Assembly (NCBI GenBank): GCA_945892775.1
Contig: CAMDDP010000017.1
Coordinates: 1-54,813 of the forward strand
Direction of reading: 5' to 3'
DNA from: Chitinophaga pinensis
GTDB lineage: Bacteria > Bacteroidota > Bacteroidia > Chitinophagales > UBA10324
DNA length: 54,813 nt
Within the stretch, counting starts at the first letter, position 1; every line of letters starts with the position of its first letter. The notes under the pieces were generated by a model. It ran no database searches, had not been told where the DNA came from, and saw nothing but the letters and a program-made list of their open reading frames with translations. Below are positions 1 through 8,171 of this stretch, piece by piece. The position numbers were made by a program, and so were the translations under genes.

Positions 1-668
1 CCATCAAATATCAATTCGGTTTGAGCGCCAACAGTGTTGCAGTAATAAACAGGCAAATGATAACGAAGCGAAATTTCTTTCAATAAAAAAACGCGATCCA
101 ACTGATGACCGTAATCAAACGGCGAAGCAGAAAGATTAATCATGAAATCAGGGTCCAGTTTTGCCAATTCATCCATTGTTGTTTTAACATACAAAGGATT
201 TGCACCCACATTCCAGATGTCTTCACAAACAGTAACTGCAATTTTATATCCGTTGAATTCAACGAGCTTCCATTCACTGTTCGATTCAAAGTATCGCACC
301 TCATCAAAAATATCGTAAGTCGGGAGCAGCGTTTTATGCACCACCTGGTTCACTTTTCCATCCGCTAAAAAAATTGCGGAGTTAAATAAATCTTTCCCCT
401 TCACAACCGGATTTCGTGATGGTGCTCCAACAATCGCTGCTATTCCCTCACATTCTTTTGCAATCAACTCCACGCTTTCTTCGCAACGAAAAATAAAATC
501 ATCGAATTCTAAAAAATCACGAGGCGGATAACCGCACACACACAATTCAGAGAAAACTACCAGGTCAGCACCCTGCTTTTTTGCTTCACGAATGGCAGAA
601 ATAATTTTTTTGCGATTCCCTTCGAAATCGCCAATCATATAATTCTGTTGTGCAAGAGCAATGCGCAT
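1..668 (-). CDS. nadE: Glutamine-dependent NAD+ synthetase, N-terminal (glutaminase) part, truncated by window edge
   Basis: This is the first 222 codons of a minus-strand gene that runs off the left edge. The visible part is the nitrilase-like glutaminase domain that supplies ammonia to the NAD+ synthetase domain, which would lie outside the window. It amidates nicotinic acid adenine dinucleotide to NAD+ in the cytosol. The nitrilase catalytic triad can be read directly: Glu41 in VVFSELCVCGYPP, Lys112 in HKTLLPTYDIFDE and Cys148 in VCEDIW. The GYPP and PTYDIFDE signatures separate it from ordinary amidohydrolases. The ATG at 668 gives the conserved start MRIALAQQNY. A hairpin with a T-run lies directly upstream. 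The synthetase domain is inferred, not seen. Confidence 0.93.
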   Translation of the reverse strand, partial: MRIALAQQNYMIGDFEGNRKKIISAIREAKKQGADLVVFSELCVCGYPPRDFLEFDDFIFRCEESVELIAKECEGIAAIVGAPSRNPVVKGKDLFNSAIFLADGKVNQVVHKTLLPTYDIFDEVRYFESNSEWKLVEFNGYKIAVTVCEDIWNVGANPLYVKTTMDELAKLDPDFMINLSASPFDYGHQLDRVFLLKEISLRYHLPVYYCNTVGAQTELIFD

Positions 669-670
669 AA

Positions 671-705
671 ATAAAAATCCCGCAGACAATTTTAATGCCG
701 CGGGA
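671..705 (-). terminator. Hairpin plus T-run between the beta-barrel gene and nadE
   Basis: Read on the minus strand, TCCCGC pairs with GCGGGA six bases deep around a loop of about 16 bases, followed by ATTTTTATTT, ending three bases before the nadE start codon. It is best explained as the terminator of the beta-barrel gene ending at 734. Because a -7-like element sits just before it, it might instead act in the nadE leader. The stem is short. Confidence 0.4.
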
Positions 706-713
706 CAAAAGTA
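706..713 (-). promoter_or_regulatory. Candidate -7 element for nadE
   Basis: The minus strand reads TACTTTTG, an exact match to the Bacteroidota -7 consensus TAnnTTTG, about 38 bases before the nadE start. No good TTTG -33 element is seen at the usual distance, so this rests on one motif. Confidence 0.3.
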
Positions 714-733
714 ATTTGTAAATGATTCTTTCT

Positions 734-1450
734 TTAGAATAGAATTCCGAGTCTCAATTCAATCTGATTAAGAATTGATTTTGTTTTAAAATCTTTCGGG
801 CTATCGGATACATCTAAAAATCCATTGTGAAAGCTTAAAGATGTAATAAATGCGGTGCTTTTAGACAAAGAATATTCTATTCCAGCTCCGATATTAAGCG
901 AAAGATTGAAGGGGGAAATGTCGGGACCAAGGTTTTCATCTACTTGAGTGTTTTTGCCAGATGGATCGTCTATTGTTCCCTTGGTTTTTGTATTAATTCC
1001 AGCATTTAACCCAAATTGACCAAAATATGTGATATATCCAATTTCATTTGTTTTTAACTTTAGCAAGAATGGAATTTCTATATATTGAAGTTTGTATGAT
1101 GTCTTTGTTCCCTGCGGAAAAGTATCATTCTTAAAACTATTAAACATATTTATTGTGTCCTTATAAGTAATGTCAGAGCTATTCTGGCTAATATTAATAC
1201 CTGTAGCTATAGCATAATTTGGAGCTAATGAATAGTCAGCCATTAACCCATAATTAAATCCGAATTGGGGATTGGATGAAATCGTATGATTATCCTGTGC
1301 TTTAATCCACCCCAATTGCGGACTGAATTGTAACCCAAAACGAAAATGTTTTAATTCACCATCACTTTTGCTAGTAGTAGGTTCTGTTTGTGCAAAAACA
1401 TTAATCGAAAGAAAAAGGATTAATGTGAATACTGCTATTTTTTTATTCAT
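734..1450 (-). CDS. PorT-family/OMP beta-barrel outer membrane protein
   Basis: A 238-residue protein predicted to sit in the outer membrane. An N-terminal signal peptide (MNKKIAVFTLILFLSINVFA, then Q) is followed by alternating aromatic and polar strands typical of small Bacteroidota beta-barrels: a first strand at FRFGLQFSPQLGWI, GFNYGLMADYSLAPNYAIATG, LQYIEIPFLLKLKT, and a last strand ending in a hydrophobic residue, QIELRLGILF. The motif IEIPFLLK is characteristic of the porin family that includes PorT-like proteins. A longer frame starts at 1498, but the ATG at 1450 puts the signal peptide at the N-terminus and is preferred. The specific function is unknown; the family name does not prove a secretion role. 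Confidence 0.82.
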   Translation of the reverse strand: MNKKIAVFTLILFLSINVFAQTEPTTSKSDGELKHFRFGLQFSPQLGWIKAQDNHTISSNPQFGFNYGLMADYSLAPNYAIATGINISQNSSDITYKDTINMFNSFKNDTFPQGTKTSYKLQYIEIPFLLKLKTNEIGYITYFGQFGLNAGINTKTKGTIDDPSGKNTQVDENLGPDISPFNLSLNIGAGIEYSLSKSTAFITSLSFHNGFLDVSDSPKDFKTKSILNQIELRLGILF

Positions 1451-1648
1451 ATATTTTTTTTGAATTCTTGTCAAAATTAGAAGAAGAGTTGCATTCAAGA
1501 TAATGCTAAATGAAAATCATTCAACATTTAAAATAGAAAATGATTAAAATCATGGAATAATGAGATGAAAGAAAGAAATAATTCAACTTTAGTTAATGAT
1601 GAATTGCGAAGGCGCTATTTATTTTTATTTTTGGCGCTCTTAAATTTA

Positions 1649-1722
<74 letters not shown>

Positions 1723-1853
1723 CTACTTTTTAGCATACCGAAGAGATTATTCAAGATGTATATTCAAAAGTATGAGCTCGTTAAAAATAGAATGCGACAG
1801 CCATTTTGAAAATTTAAATTGAGGCTTACATTCATCACCGAAATATAAACTAG

Positions 1854-2501
1854 GTGGAAATAAAAAATATCATTTTTGATTACGGCAAGATTATTATCAA
1901 TCTTGATTTTAATTTAACTCGCATCGCATTTGAAAAAGAAGGCGTGAGTAATTTCAATGATATGTTCTCTGAATTTAGTCACCTGCCATTTTTTTATTTA
2001 TTTGATTGTGGTTTAATATGTGAAGAAGAATTTCGCATACACCTTCGCACAGCAACTGGGCTGCCATTAAGCGATTCAACAATAAATAATTGCTGGAATG
2101 CCATGCTTTTGGATATTCCTAAAAGCCGAATGAAATACATTGAAGAAATAAAAAAATCTTACAACACCTTTCTGCTTTCAAATACGAACAGTATTCATTT
2201 AAATTTTATCAGCAATTATCTGCAAAAAGAATTTGGCATTAATGACATTGATGTAAAATTTAACAAAGCTTATTACAGCTGTCAGGTTGGACTTCGCAAA
2301 CCCGATGAAAAAATATTTCAATTGGTGATGGAAGAAAATAATCTTGTACCCCAAGAAACTTTATTTATTGATGACTCAGCCGTGAATGTAGAAACAGCAG
2401 ATCAATTAGGTATGCACGTTATTTTATTAATGGAGAATGAAATTTTAGAGGATAAAATCAATGAATATCTACTATTGCATAAAGAAGCTGTGTTGCATTA
2501 A
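1854..2501 (+). CDS. HAD-superfamily hydrolase (subfamily IA, YihX-like)
   Basis: A 215-residue cytosolic phosphatase-like protein. HAD motif I is at the N-terminus as IIFDYGKIIINLD, keeping the nucleophilic Asp but with Gly where classical enzymes have the second Asp; the same departure occurs in YihX-type sugar phosphatases. Motif II is FLLSNTN (Ser), motif III the Lys of LRKPDEKIF, and motif IV FIDDSAVNVETA with the metal-binding acidic pair. The cap is the small helical type between motifs I and II. The start is GTG; no in-frame ATG precedes motif I. Its stop lies two bases from the end of the convergent glycosyltransferase gene. The substrate cannot be told from sequence. Confidence 0.88.
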   Translation: MEIKNIIFDYGKIIINLDFNLTRIAFEKEGVSNFNDMFSEFSHLPFFYLFDCGLICEEEFRIHLRTATGLPLSDSTINNCWNAMLLDIPKSRMKYIEEIKKSYNTFLLSNTNSIHLNFISNYLQKEFGINDIDVKFNKAYYSCQVGLRKPDEKIFQLVMEENNLVPQETLFIDDSAVNVETADQLGMHVILLMENEILEDKINEYLLLHKEAVLH

Positions 2502-2503
2502 TT

Positions 2504-3580
2504 TTAAATTGAAGCTTCTTCAAGCATAGCCAGATATTTCCCTTGCATTGCATTGACAGAATAGTTTTTCTCTAGGTGTTCGGTAGCTTTTTCAATGACA
2601 CTTTTTCTTGCCTCTGAATTTTTAATTAAAAAAGAAAGTTTTTCATACCACTCATTTTCTGTTTGTGCCACCCAACCAGTTGTATTGTCAATTATAATTT
2701 CAGTATTCACCCCCACTGGAGAAGCAATACTCGGAACGCCTACAGCTATGTATTGTAGCAATTTGAAGCCGCACTTCCCCTTACTCCAATCATCATCAGG
2801 CAACGGCATTATTCCAATATCAAACAATTGCAAGTCGGCTATTTCCCTTTCTTTATTCCAATGAATAAATTGATATGATTTTAAAGGAAGGTGTAAATCA
2901 ATATTTGAAATAATTCGCAACTCAAATTCAAATTGTTTCTCAAGTTTTTTAAAAACAGGAATTAAAGAATTTAGATAATAGGTGGTTGAATGCGATCCGG
3001 TCCAACCAATAACAAGGGTGTTACCTTCTTCTTTTTTATTGGGAAAATGATAGTCGGTATCAATGGTTGTAGGAATCAACCGCACCTTGCTATTATATTT
3101 TTTTGAATAATCACCTAAATACTTATTGCCACATGAAACAAGTGACGCCCACCCACAAATGCGTTTCACCTTTCCATAAAACTTTATGCTATTTACGAAA
3201 CTATTACTGGTCGATACATTGGGTTTCCAGATAGCGTCGTCAAAATCATAAATAATTTTTTTTCTCAAAATCTTTGCAATAACCCATTCAAATACTGGGG
3301 GACCAACAGGAGAAGCTTCACGATGAATAAAAACCACATCAATCCCTGATAATTTGAATAGCAAAAAAAATCTTCGAAAAAATCCTGCAAACAATCCAAC
3401 CGATTTTTGAAACTTCATTCCCGGTTTATACAAAATGTTCCAGGTTTTTTTATTCCAAAATGGTTCAAATCTCCAATTCCAATTATTTTTTTCGAAGAAA
3501 ACCAAGTATTGTTCGAATCGAAATCGTTGGCTGGCGGCTTCGCCTAATGGATATGGTGCAATGATGATTAGTTTTTTCAT
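2504..3580 (-). CDS. Glycosyltransferase, GT4-like (group 1)
   Basis: A 358-residue protein with the GT-B two-domain layout. The N-terminal half carries the positively charged, membrane-facing acceptor side (KSVGLFAGFFRRFFLLFKL) and IYDFDDAIW, seen in many GT4 enzymes. The C-terminal Rossmann half has VIGWTGSHSTTYYL and the donor-binding stretch WSKGKCGFKLLQYIAVGVP followed by SIASPVGVN, which resembles the family's nucleotide-sugar site. The first codons overlap the stop of the next glycosyltransferase by four bases (3577-3580), so the two are translationally coupled. They probably act on the same cell-surface glycan or glycolipid. Donor and acceptor are unknown. Confidence 0.86.
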   Translation of the reverse strand: MKKLIIIAPYPLGEAASQRFRFEQYLVFFEKNNWNWRFEPFWNKKTWNILYKPGMKFQKSVGLFAGFFRRFFLLFKLSGIDVVFIHREASPVGPPVFEWVIAKILRKKIIYDFDDAIWKPNVSTSNSFVNSIKFYGKVKRICGWASLVSCGNKYLGDYSKKYNSKVRLIPTTIDTDYHFPNKKEEGNTLVIGWTGSHSTTYYLNSLIPVFKKLEKQFEFELRIISNIDLHLPLKSYQFIHWNKEREIADLQLFDIGIMPLPDDDWSKGKCGFKLLQYIAVGVPSIASPVGVNTEIIIDNTTGWVAQTENEWYEKLSFLIKNSEARKSVIEKATEHLEKNYSVNAMQGKYLAMLEEASI

Positions 3581-4800
3581 CGCGATAATTTTTTATAAAT
3601 TTTATCGAAAGCATCAATTCCTTTTTCCAACGAATAAAATTTTTCTGCTCCTTTTCTGATTTCGGTTGGATTTAAGTCTTTCAGTTTTTCTAATTGCGTA
3701 ATCATATTATCAAAAGCATCATCAGTTAATTCTTTTAGAATAAAACCCGCATTGCTTTCACGAACAATTAAATCGGTGTCGCCGATTTTACTATTACAGA
3801 TAATCGGAATGCCCATGCTCATGATTTCTCCCTGCTTCACCGGCGACGATGCTTTTTTGCTGAAAGATGGTTTAATGAAAAAGATTGAAGCATCGCAACA
3901 CTTCAATAACAAAGGCATTTCATTTCGCGTGGCTTTCAGAATTACCAAACTTTCAATTGGAATATTTTGCGCTCTTGCTTTTGTAATCACAAAATCTTTT
4001 GCTTCAGGAGTGATGAATAAAAATTTAGCAGAAGGAATTTTTTTTAATAGGCGTGAAAAGAACTGTAACATTTCATCACACAGATACCAGGTGCCGATAG
4101 AGCCGACATACGAAAGCACAAACACCGAATCAGTTAATCCTAATTCCATTTTTTTGTTTTGAATGGATGGAACAGAAATTTTTGTTGCATCAAACAAATT
4201 CATATCCACACAACAAGGAATAACATCAATGTCCAAGGGTTGATTCGAAATATTTTTCCAGGAAAGGATTTCTGTCCTTGCATTTTCAGTGAGTGAAATA
4301 GTGTAGTCAGCTTGCTCCAGAAATTGTTTTTCTTTTTTCTTGAAGTATGAATAGATGATTTTGTAAAGAGGATTTTTCAAATTCCACAATCCTCCTTCTA
4401 CACGCTCATCAGCCCAAAACCCACGCATATCCAAAATAAATTTCACCCCTAAATTCTTCTTTAGTCGCAATCCAATTAATGCAGCGATATAGCTTCGGCA
4501 ATGAACTATCTCGATTTTATTTTCTTTCACCAGGCGCGCGGCCAATTTATATATACTTCGAATATCTTTTATAGTGGAGATAATGGGCGGCTTTTTAGTG
4601 TACTGAACAGGATGCCATTCAATTTTAGCGTCAAAAAATATTTGCTGAATGTTTGATTGTTCATTTTTTCGTTCCACTTTCTCACAACTGATTATTGAAA
4701 TAGAATGCCCCAGTTTCGCCAACCCCACCAAATATGGAATTACCTGACTTTGCCCAAGGGGATCAGTCATTCCATCATAAGATATGAAGAGCACTTTCAC
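3577..4800 (-). CDS. Glycosyltransferase, GT4-like (group 1)
   Basis: A 407-residue GT-B glycosyltransferase. The N-terminus MKVLFISYDGMTDPLGQSQV is a Gly/Gln-rich acceptor-site opening typical of Bacteroidota group 1 enzymes. The donor domain begins near FVLSYVGSIGTWYL, continues through FLFITPEAKDF, and has the motif FSKKASSPVKQGEIMSMGIP with the acidic residue expected to bind the donor ribose or phosphate. It overlaps the downstream glycosyltransferase gene by four bases and follows the flavoprotein gene by 24 bases, consistent with a single minus-strand transcript from about 5.55 kb to 2.5 kb. Sugar specificity is not predictable. Confidence 0.88.
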   Translation of the reverse strand: MKVLFISYDGMTDPLGQSQVIPYLVGLAKLGHSISIISCEKVERKNEQSNIQQIFFDAKIEWHPVQYTKKPPIISTIKDIRSIYKLAARLVKENKIEIVHCRSYIAALIGLRLKKNLGVKFILDMRGFWADERVEGGLWNLKNPLYKIIYSYFKKKEKQFLEQADYTISLTENARTEILSWKNISNQPLDIDVIPCCVDMNLFDATKISVPSIQNKKMELGLTDSVFVLSYVGSIGTWYLCDEMLQFFSRLLKKIPSAKFLFITPEAKDFVITKARAQNIPIESLVILKATRNEMPLLLKCCDASIFFIKPSFSKKASSPVKQGEIMSMGIPIICNSKIGDTDLIVRESNAGFILKELTDDAFDNMITQLEKLKDLNPTEIRKGAEKFYSLEKGIDAFDKIYKKLSR

Positions 4801-4824
4801 TTAAATTTAATTTTTAGACATTCA

Positions 4825-5553
4825 TTATTCATAAACTTCCTGATGAATATCTTTAGTAAGATAACCCATTGCTTTTAATCGCTCACACGCCTCTTGAACC
4901 ATCTCCCTCCATCCGCATAAATAAAAATCTGCCTCTCGTTTATTGGCAAATTCCTTTTCATACAATTGATGTACATATCCTTTTGTCCCTTTGTAATAGG
5001 TGCTTTCTTCTTTTGATAAAACAAATTTATATGTAAAATGTGGGAATGATTTCTGGATTGCTTCTAATTCTTCGCGGAACATAACATCTTTTAAATATTG
5101 TGTTCCAAAAAATATAAAAACATTTTTTTTGGGTGTTCCTTTATCTATCAAATGTTTAAACATACTTCTAACGGGTGCAATGCCGGTACCGGTACAGATA
5201 AAACAAATGTCATTATCAATTTTCTCTTGTAATAAAAAGCTTCCAAGTGCCCCATTGAATCGCAACAAACTCCCTTCTTTAACTTCATTAAATAAATAGT
5301 CTGAAGCGTTTCCACCATTGCCCCGCATGACAACTATTTCAAAAACAGGATTAGTGCTGGGGGGCGAAGCAATTGAATAACTTCGAAATCTATCCTTCTG
5401 AAAATCACCAATAGGTAAATCAAGCACCACATATTGGCCCGGTTTGAAATCAAAAAAATTTGAGTCCTTCACCTGCAACCAAAAATGTTTTACATCGGCA
5501 GTGAGTTCCGCAATTTTTATCACCTTTGCTTCTCGCCAGTTTTCATTTTTCAT
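4825..5553 (-). CDS. Ferredoxin-NADP reductase-like FAD/NAD(P)H oxidoreductase
   Basis: A 242-residue flavoprotein of the FNR superfamily. Residues 1-100 form the FAD-binding barrel with FKPGQYVVLDLP and the diagnostic RSYSIASPP. The NAD(P)-binding domain has CTGTGIAPVRSMF, FFGTQYLKDVMF and the C-terminal CGWREMVQEACERL segment, which normally contacts the nicotinamide. There is no [2Fe-2S] domain, so it must pass electrons to or from a separate protein. It sits first in a likely operon with two glycosyltransferases, although no functional link is evident. Its start codon is only 22 bases from the divergent YdcF-like gene, so the promoters of both must overlap the coding regions or each other. 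Confidence 0.87.
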   Translation of the reverse strand: MKNENWREAKVIKIAELTADVKHFWLQVKDSNFFDFKPGQYVVLDLPIGDFQKDRFRSYSIASPPSTNPVFEIVVMRGNGGNASDYLFNEVKEGSLLRFNGALGSFLLQEKIDNDICFICTGTGIAPVRSMFKHLIDKGTPKKNVFIFFGTQYLKDVMFREELEAIQKSFPHFTYKFVLSKEESTYYKGTKGYVHQLYEKEFANKREADFYLCGWREMVQEACERLKAMGYLTKDIHQEVYE

Positions 5554-5575
5554 TCAAAATAATTCAATCGCATAA

Positions 5576-6187
5576 ATGTATAAAAAGCTACTGCTCTTAA
5601 TAGGGATACCTGTTTTTGTTTTATTAATACTTTTTATTTGTCGATTTTCATTAATGTGCGCAGTAGCAAATTATTTAATTTGCGAAGACACCCCATCTAA
5701 GTCACAAGCCATCTTCATTTTATCAGGGGCACCAACTGAACGCTCATTGAAAGCGTCAGAACTTTATAAAAATAATCTTTGTAAAAATTTAATCTGCACA
5801 GGTGAAACCCATCCGCAGGATTTTGCTGCATTAGGCATAGATGTGACCGAAGCCGAACTAACAAAAATGTCCTTAGTTCATTTAAATATTCCTGACTCGT
5901 TAGTAGCATTATTGAAAGAAGGAACCAGCACACAGGAAGAAGCAAATGCTATATTGAAATACTGTATCGTTAAGAATCTGACTGCCATTGCAATTATCTC
6001 CTCTAAATTTCATACACGAAGAATTAGAAATGTTTTTAAAGAAAAATTTTCTGAAAAAGGAATTGAGGTTAAAATTTTAGGCGCTTCGGCAATTGGCTAT
6101 AATGAACTCGAATGGTGGAACAATGAATATGGGCTTATTGCCCTCAATAACGAATATGTCAAGTTGTTATATTATTGCATCAAATAA
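5576..6187 (+). CDS. YdcF/SanA/ElyC-family (DUF218) membrane-anchored protein
   Basis: A 203-residue protein with one N-terminal membrane helix (KLLLLIGIPVFVLLILFICRF) and a DUF218 domain on what should be the periplasmic side. Family markers are AIFILSGAPTERSLKASELY, LICTGE, a TQEEANAILKY segment, and IAIISSKFHTRRIRNVF. Relatives such as SanA and ElyC affect envelope integrity and peptidoglycan precursor metabolism in E. coli; the biochemical activity is not settled. It is divergent from the flavoprotein and 62 bases upstream of the LemA gene. The ATG at 5576 places the helix at the very N-terminus. Confidence 0.83.
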   Translation: MYKKLLLLIGIPVFVLLILFICRFSLMCAVANYLICEDTPSKSQAIFILSGAPTERSLKASELYKNNLCKNLICTGETHPQDFAALGIDVTEAELTKMSLVHLNIPDSLVALLKEGTSTQEEANAILKYCIVKNLTAIAIISSKFHTRRIRNVFKEKFSEKGIEVKILGASAIGYNELEWWNNEYGLIALNNEYVKLLYYCIK

Positions 6188-6249
6188 AAACAATAAACAA
6201 AGTTTCGTTTCGTCTAATTACTTTTATCAAACTAAAAAATCAAATAAAA

Positions 6250-6867
6250 ATGAATAAAACACTTATTACAGTTGGAATTATTGTCGCCATTATCCTGGTT
6301 ATCTTTTTATGGATTCGCGGTTTTAATAATTCAATGGTGACCAAGAACGAAAACACCGCTAAAATGTGGAGCAATGTTGAAAGTCAGTACCAGCGCCGTA
6401 TAGATTTATTCAGTAATGTGGTAAACACCATTAAAGGGTCGGCTGATTTTGAAAAATCAACGCTCGAGGCAGTAATTGAAGCGCGAAGTCAGGCAACAAA
6501 AATTACTGTTGACCCAACTAAATTGACTCCTGAATCCATTGCTCAATTTCAACAGGCGCAAAACAGCTTGAACTCATCGTTCAGTAAATTATTATTAGTG
6601 GTTGAGCAATATCCTGTTTTAAAAACCACTGATGCATTCCGTGATTTTCAAGTACAGATTGAAGGAACTGAAAACCGGATTAACAAAGCGCGCGATGATT
6701 TCAACGCCACTATTCAGGATTACAATACTTATATCAAGTTATTTCCGAATAGTCTTTTTGCAGGAATGTTTGGCTACAGCGAGAAAGGATATTTCAAAGC
6801 TGCTGCCGGAAGCGAGAATGCTCCTAATGTTGATTTTAATGAGAAATCTCCTGAAGTAAAGCAGTGA
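6250..6867 (+). CDS. lemA: LemA-family protein
   Basis: A 205-residue protein with a single N-terminal membrane helix (TLITVGIIVAIILVIFLWIRGF) and a long helical domain. The LemA signature is clear: NSMVTKNENTAKMWSNVESQYQRR, DLFSNVVNTIKG, and FNATIQDYNTYIKLFPNSLFAGMFGY near the C-terminus. An upstream in-frame start at 6175 would add 25 residues overlapping the YdcF gene; the ATG at 6250 is preferred because it puts the helix first. Two TPM-domain genes follow with spacing of 10 bases and an overlap of 4, the lemA-TPM-TPM arrangement common in Bacteroidota. The role is unknown; an envelope function is likely. Confidence 0.92.
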   Translation: MNKTLITVGIIVAIILVIFLWIRGFNNSMVTKNENTAKMWSNVESQYQRRIDLFSNVVNTIKGSADFEKSTLEAVIEARSQATKITVDPTKLTPESIAQFQQAQNSLNSSFSKLLLVVEQYPVLKTTDAFRDFQVQIEGTENRINKARDDFNATIQDYNTYIKLFPNSLFAGMFGYSEKGYFKAAAGSENAPNVDFNEKSPEVKQ

Positions 6868-6877
6868 GAAGAATTGA

Positions 6878-7330
6878 ATGAGCGCATTTTCATTTCTTCA
6901 AAAAAATATTTTCAGCAAAGCAGAAATACAGCAGATTGCTGATGCTATTGCACGGGCAGAAAAAAAAACATCGGGCGAAATACGCTTGTACCTTGAACCA
7001 AAATGCAAGGTGGATCCGCTGCTTCGTGCCGAAATTATTTTTCATGAATTGGGAATGAATAAAACCGAATCGCACAATGGCGTGCTTATTTATTTAGCAT
7101 ACAACAATAAAAAATTTGCCGTCTGTGGCGATCAGGCCATTTATGAAAAGTGCGGACAATCGTTCTGGGACAATGTGAAAGAAGAAATGCAAAAACATTT
7201 TTCGCAGAAAGAAATTCTGAAAGGCGTGTTGCTTGCTATTGAAATGACGGGCGATAAACTGCAAACTTATTTTCCATACGACGGAAAGACAGACAAGAAT
7301 GAATTATCAGATGCTCCAATTATAAAATGA
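6878..7330 (+). CDS. TPM-domain protein without signal peptide
   Basis: A 150-residue protein made almost entirely of one TPM domain: IADAIARAEKKTSGEIRLYLEPKC, then NGVLIYLAYNNKKFAVCGDQAIYEKCG, then EEMQKHFSQKEILKGVLLAIE. Unlike its downstream partner it has no signal peptide or glycine tail, so its domain probably lies in the cytosol. TPM domains have been linked to phosphatase activity in plants and to photosystem repair; bacterial roles are unclear. Its stop codon overlaps the start of the next gene (7327-7330), which indicates translational coupling within the LemA operon. Confidence 0.88.
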   Translation: MSAFSFLQKNIFSKAEIQQIADAIARAEKKTSGEIRLYLEPKCKVDPLLRAEIIFHELGMNKTESHNGVLIYLAYNNKKFAVCGDQAIYEKCGQSFWDNVKEEMQKHFSQKEILKGVLLAIEMTGDKLQTYFPYDGKTDKNELSDAPIIK

Positions 7331-8079
7331 TAAAGAAAATATTTTTAGCCATTTTAGTTTTCTTCAATTTTATTGTTCAGGCGCAAATTCCTGACCGACC
7401 ATCTCCGCCAAGACTGGTTAATGATTTTGCAAAAATGCTGAGTATTGATGAAATTGCCACTCTTGAAAAAAAACTGAACGATTATAACGACAGTACCAGC
7501 ACACAGATAGCCATTGTGATTGTAAAGAATCTGGATGGCGACGAAGCCGGCAACTATGCTTTCAAACTTGGCGACAAGTGGGGAATTGGCAGAAAACAAA
7601 AAGATAATGGTATGCTGATTCTTATTTCGAAAGAAACTCGCGATGCATTCATTGCCCCCGGCCGCGGAATGGAAGGTGCCATAACCGATATTCACTGCGA
7701 CCGCATTGTAGAAAATATAATTGTTCCAAATTTTAAAAACAAAAATTATTACGAAGGACTCAACGGCGCTGTTGATGCAATTATAAAACTTGCTGCAGGT
7801 GAATTTGTAAACGATGTAACAAAAGAAAAGAAACCACCGATAGGATTTATCATTCCAATAATCATTATCATCATTATTGCTATGGCCGCACGAAAAAACC
7901 GAAACAACAGAGGTGGCGTAATAGGTGGAGGTGGATGGATGGGTCCGTTAATTTTAGGTAGTTTAATGAGCAGCGGTCGCGGAGGAGGTGGCGGATGGAG
8001 CAGCGGAGGAGGAGGTGGTGGCTTCGGTGGTTTTGGTGGCGGCGGTTTTGGTGGCGGCGGTGCCGGAGGGAGTTGGTGA
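7327..8079 (+). CDS. Secreted, membrane-anchored TPM-domain protein with glycine-rich tail (YgcG-like)
   Basis: A 250-residue protein in four parts: a signal peptide (MIKKIFLAILVFFNFIVQAQ), a periplasmic TPM domain at about residues 27-155 (RLVNDFAKMLSIDEIATLE, TQIAIVIVKNLDGDEAGNYA, DNGMLILISKETRDAFIAPGRG), a membrane helix (PIGFIIPIIIIIIIAMAA), and a C-terminal tail that is almost all Gly with Ser, Trp and Phe. The glycine tail is typical of the YgcG family. It is coupled to the preceding TPM gene by a four-base overlap and is the last gene before a hairpin terminator. Confidence 0.9.
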   Translation: MIKKIFLAILVFFNFIVQAQIPDRPSPPRLVNDFAKMLSIDEIATLEKKLNDYNDSTSTQIAIVIVKNLDGDEAGNYAFKLGDKWGIGRKQKDNGMLILISKETRDAFIAPGRGMEGAITDIHCDRIVENIIVPNFKNKNYYEGLNGAVDAIIKLAAGEFVNDVTKEKKPPIGFIIPIIIIIIIAMAARKNRNNRGGVIGGGGWMGPLILGSLMSSGRGGGGGWSSGGGGGGFGGFGGGGFGGGGAGGSW

Positions 8080-8104
8080 TTGAAAAATGATAATCCTGAA
8101 ATTG

Positions 8105-8134
8105 AAAAGGCGGAAATTTTTCCGCTTTTTTTAT
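8105..8134 (+). terminator. Intrinsic terminator after the LemA-TPM operon
   Basis: GCGGAAA (8110-8116) pairs with TTTCCGC (8119-8125) and is followed by eight T residues. The A-rich left flank lets it work less efficiently in the other direction for rpiB, which ends at 8172. Confidence 0.75.
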
Positions 8135-8171
8135 TTTCAAAATATAATATCTGTTGCTGCTTATATGCAAT

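Noticed and set aside
105-368. Plus-strand open frame of 87 codons
   Set aside because: It lies antisense within the clear nadE coding sequence and has no family resemblance.
1854-1900. Loss of the second catalytic Asp in the HAD protein as a sign of inactivity
   Set aside because: Functional YihX-type phosphatases have the same substitution, so it is not evidence of a dead enzyme.
7907-8076. Tandem GGT/GGC/GGA-rich stretch as a DNA repeat
   Set aside because: It is coding sequence for the glycine-rich tail of a YgcG-like protein, a normal feature of the family.
7880-8170. Minus-strand open frame rich in His and Arg
   Set aside because: It is the antisense of the glycine-rich tail of the TPM protein; the composition is an artefact of the Gly codons.
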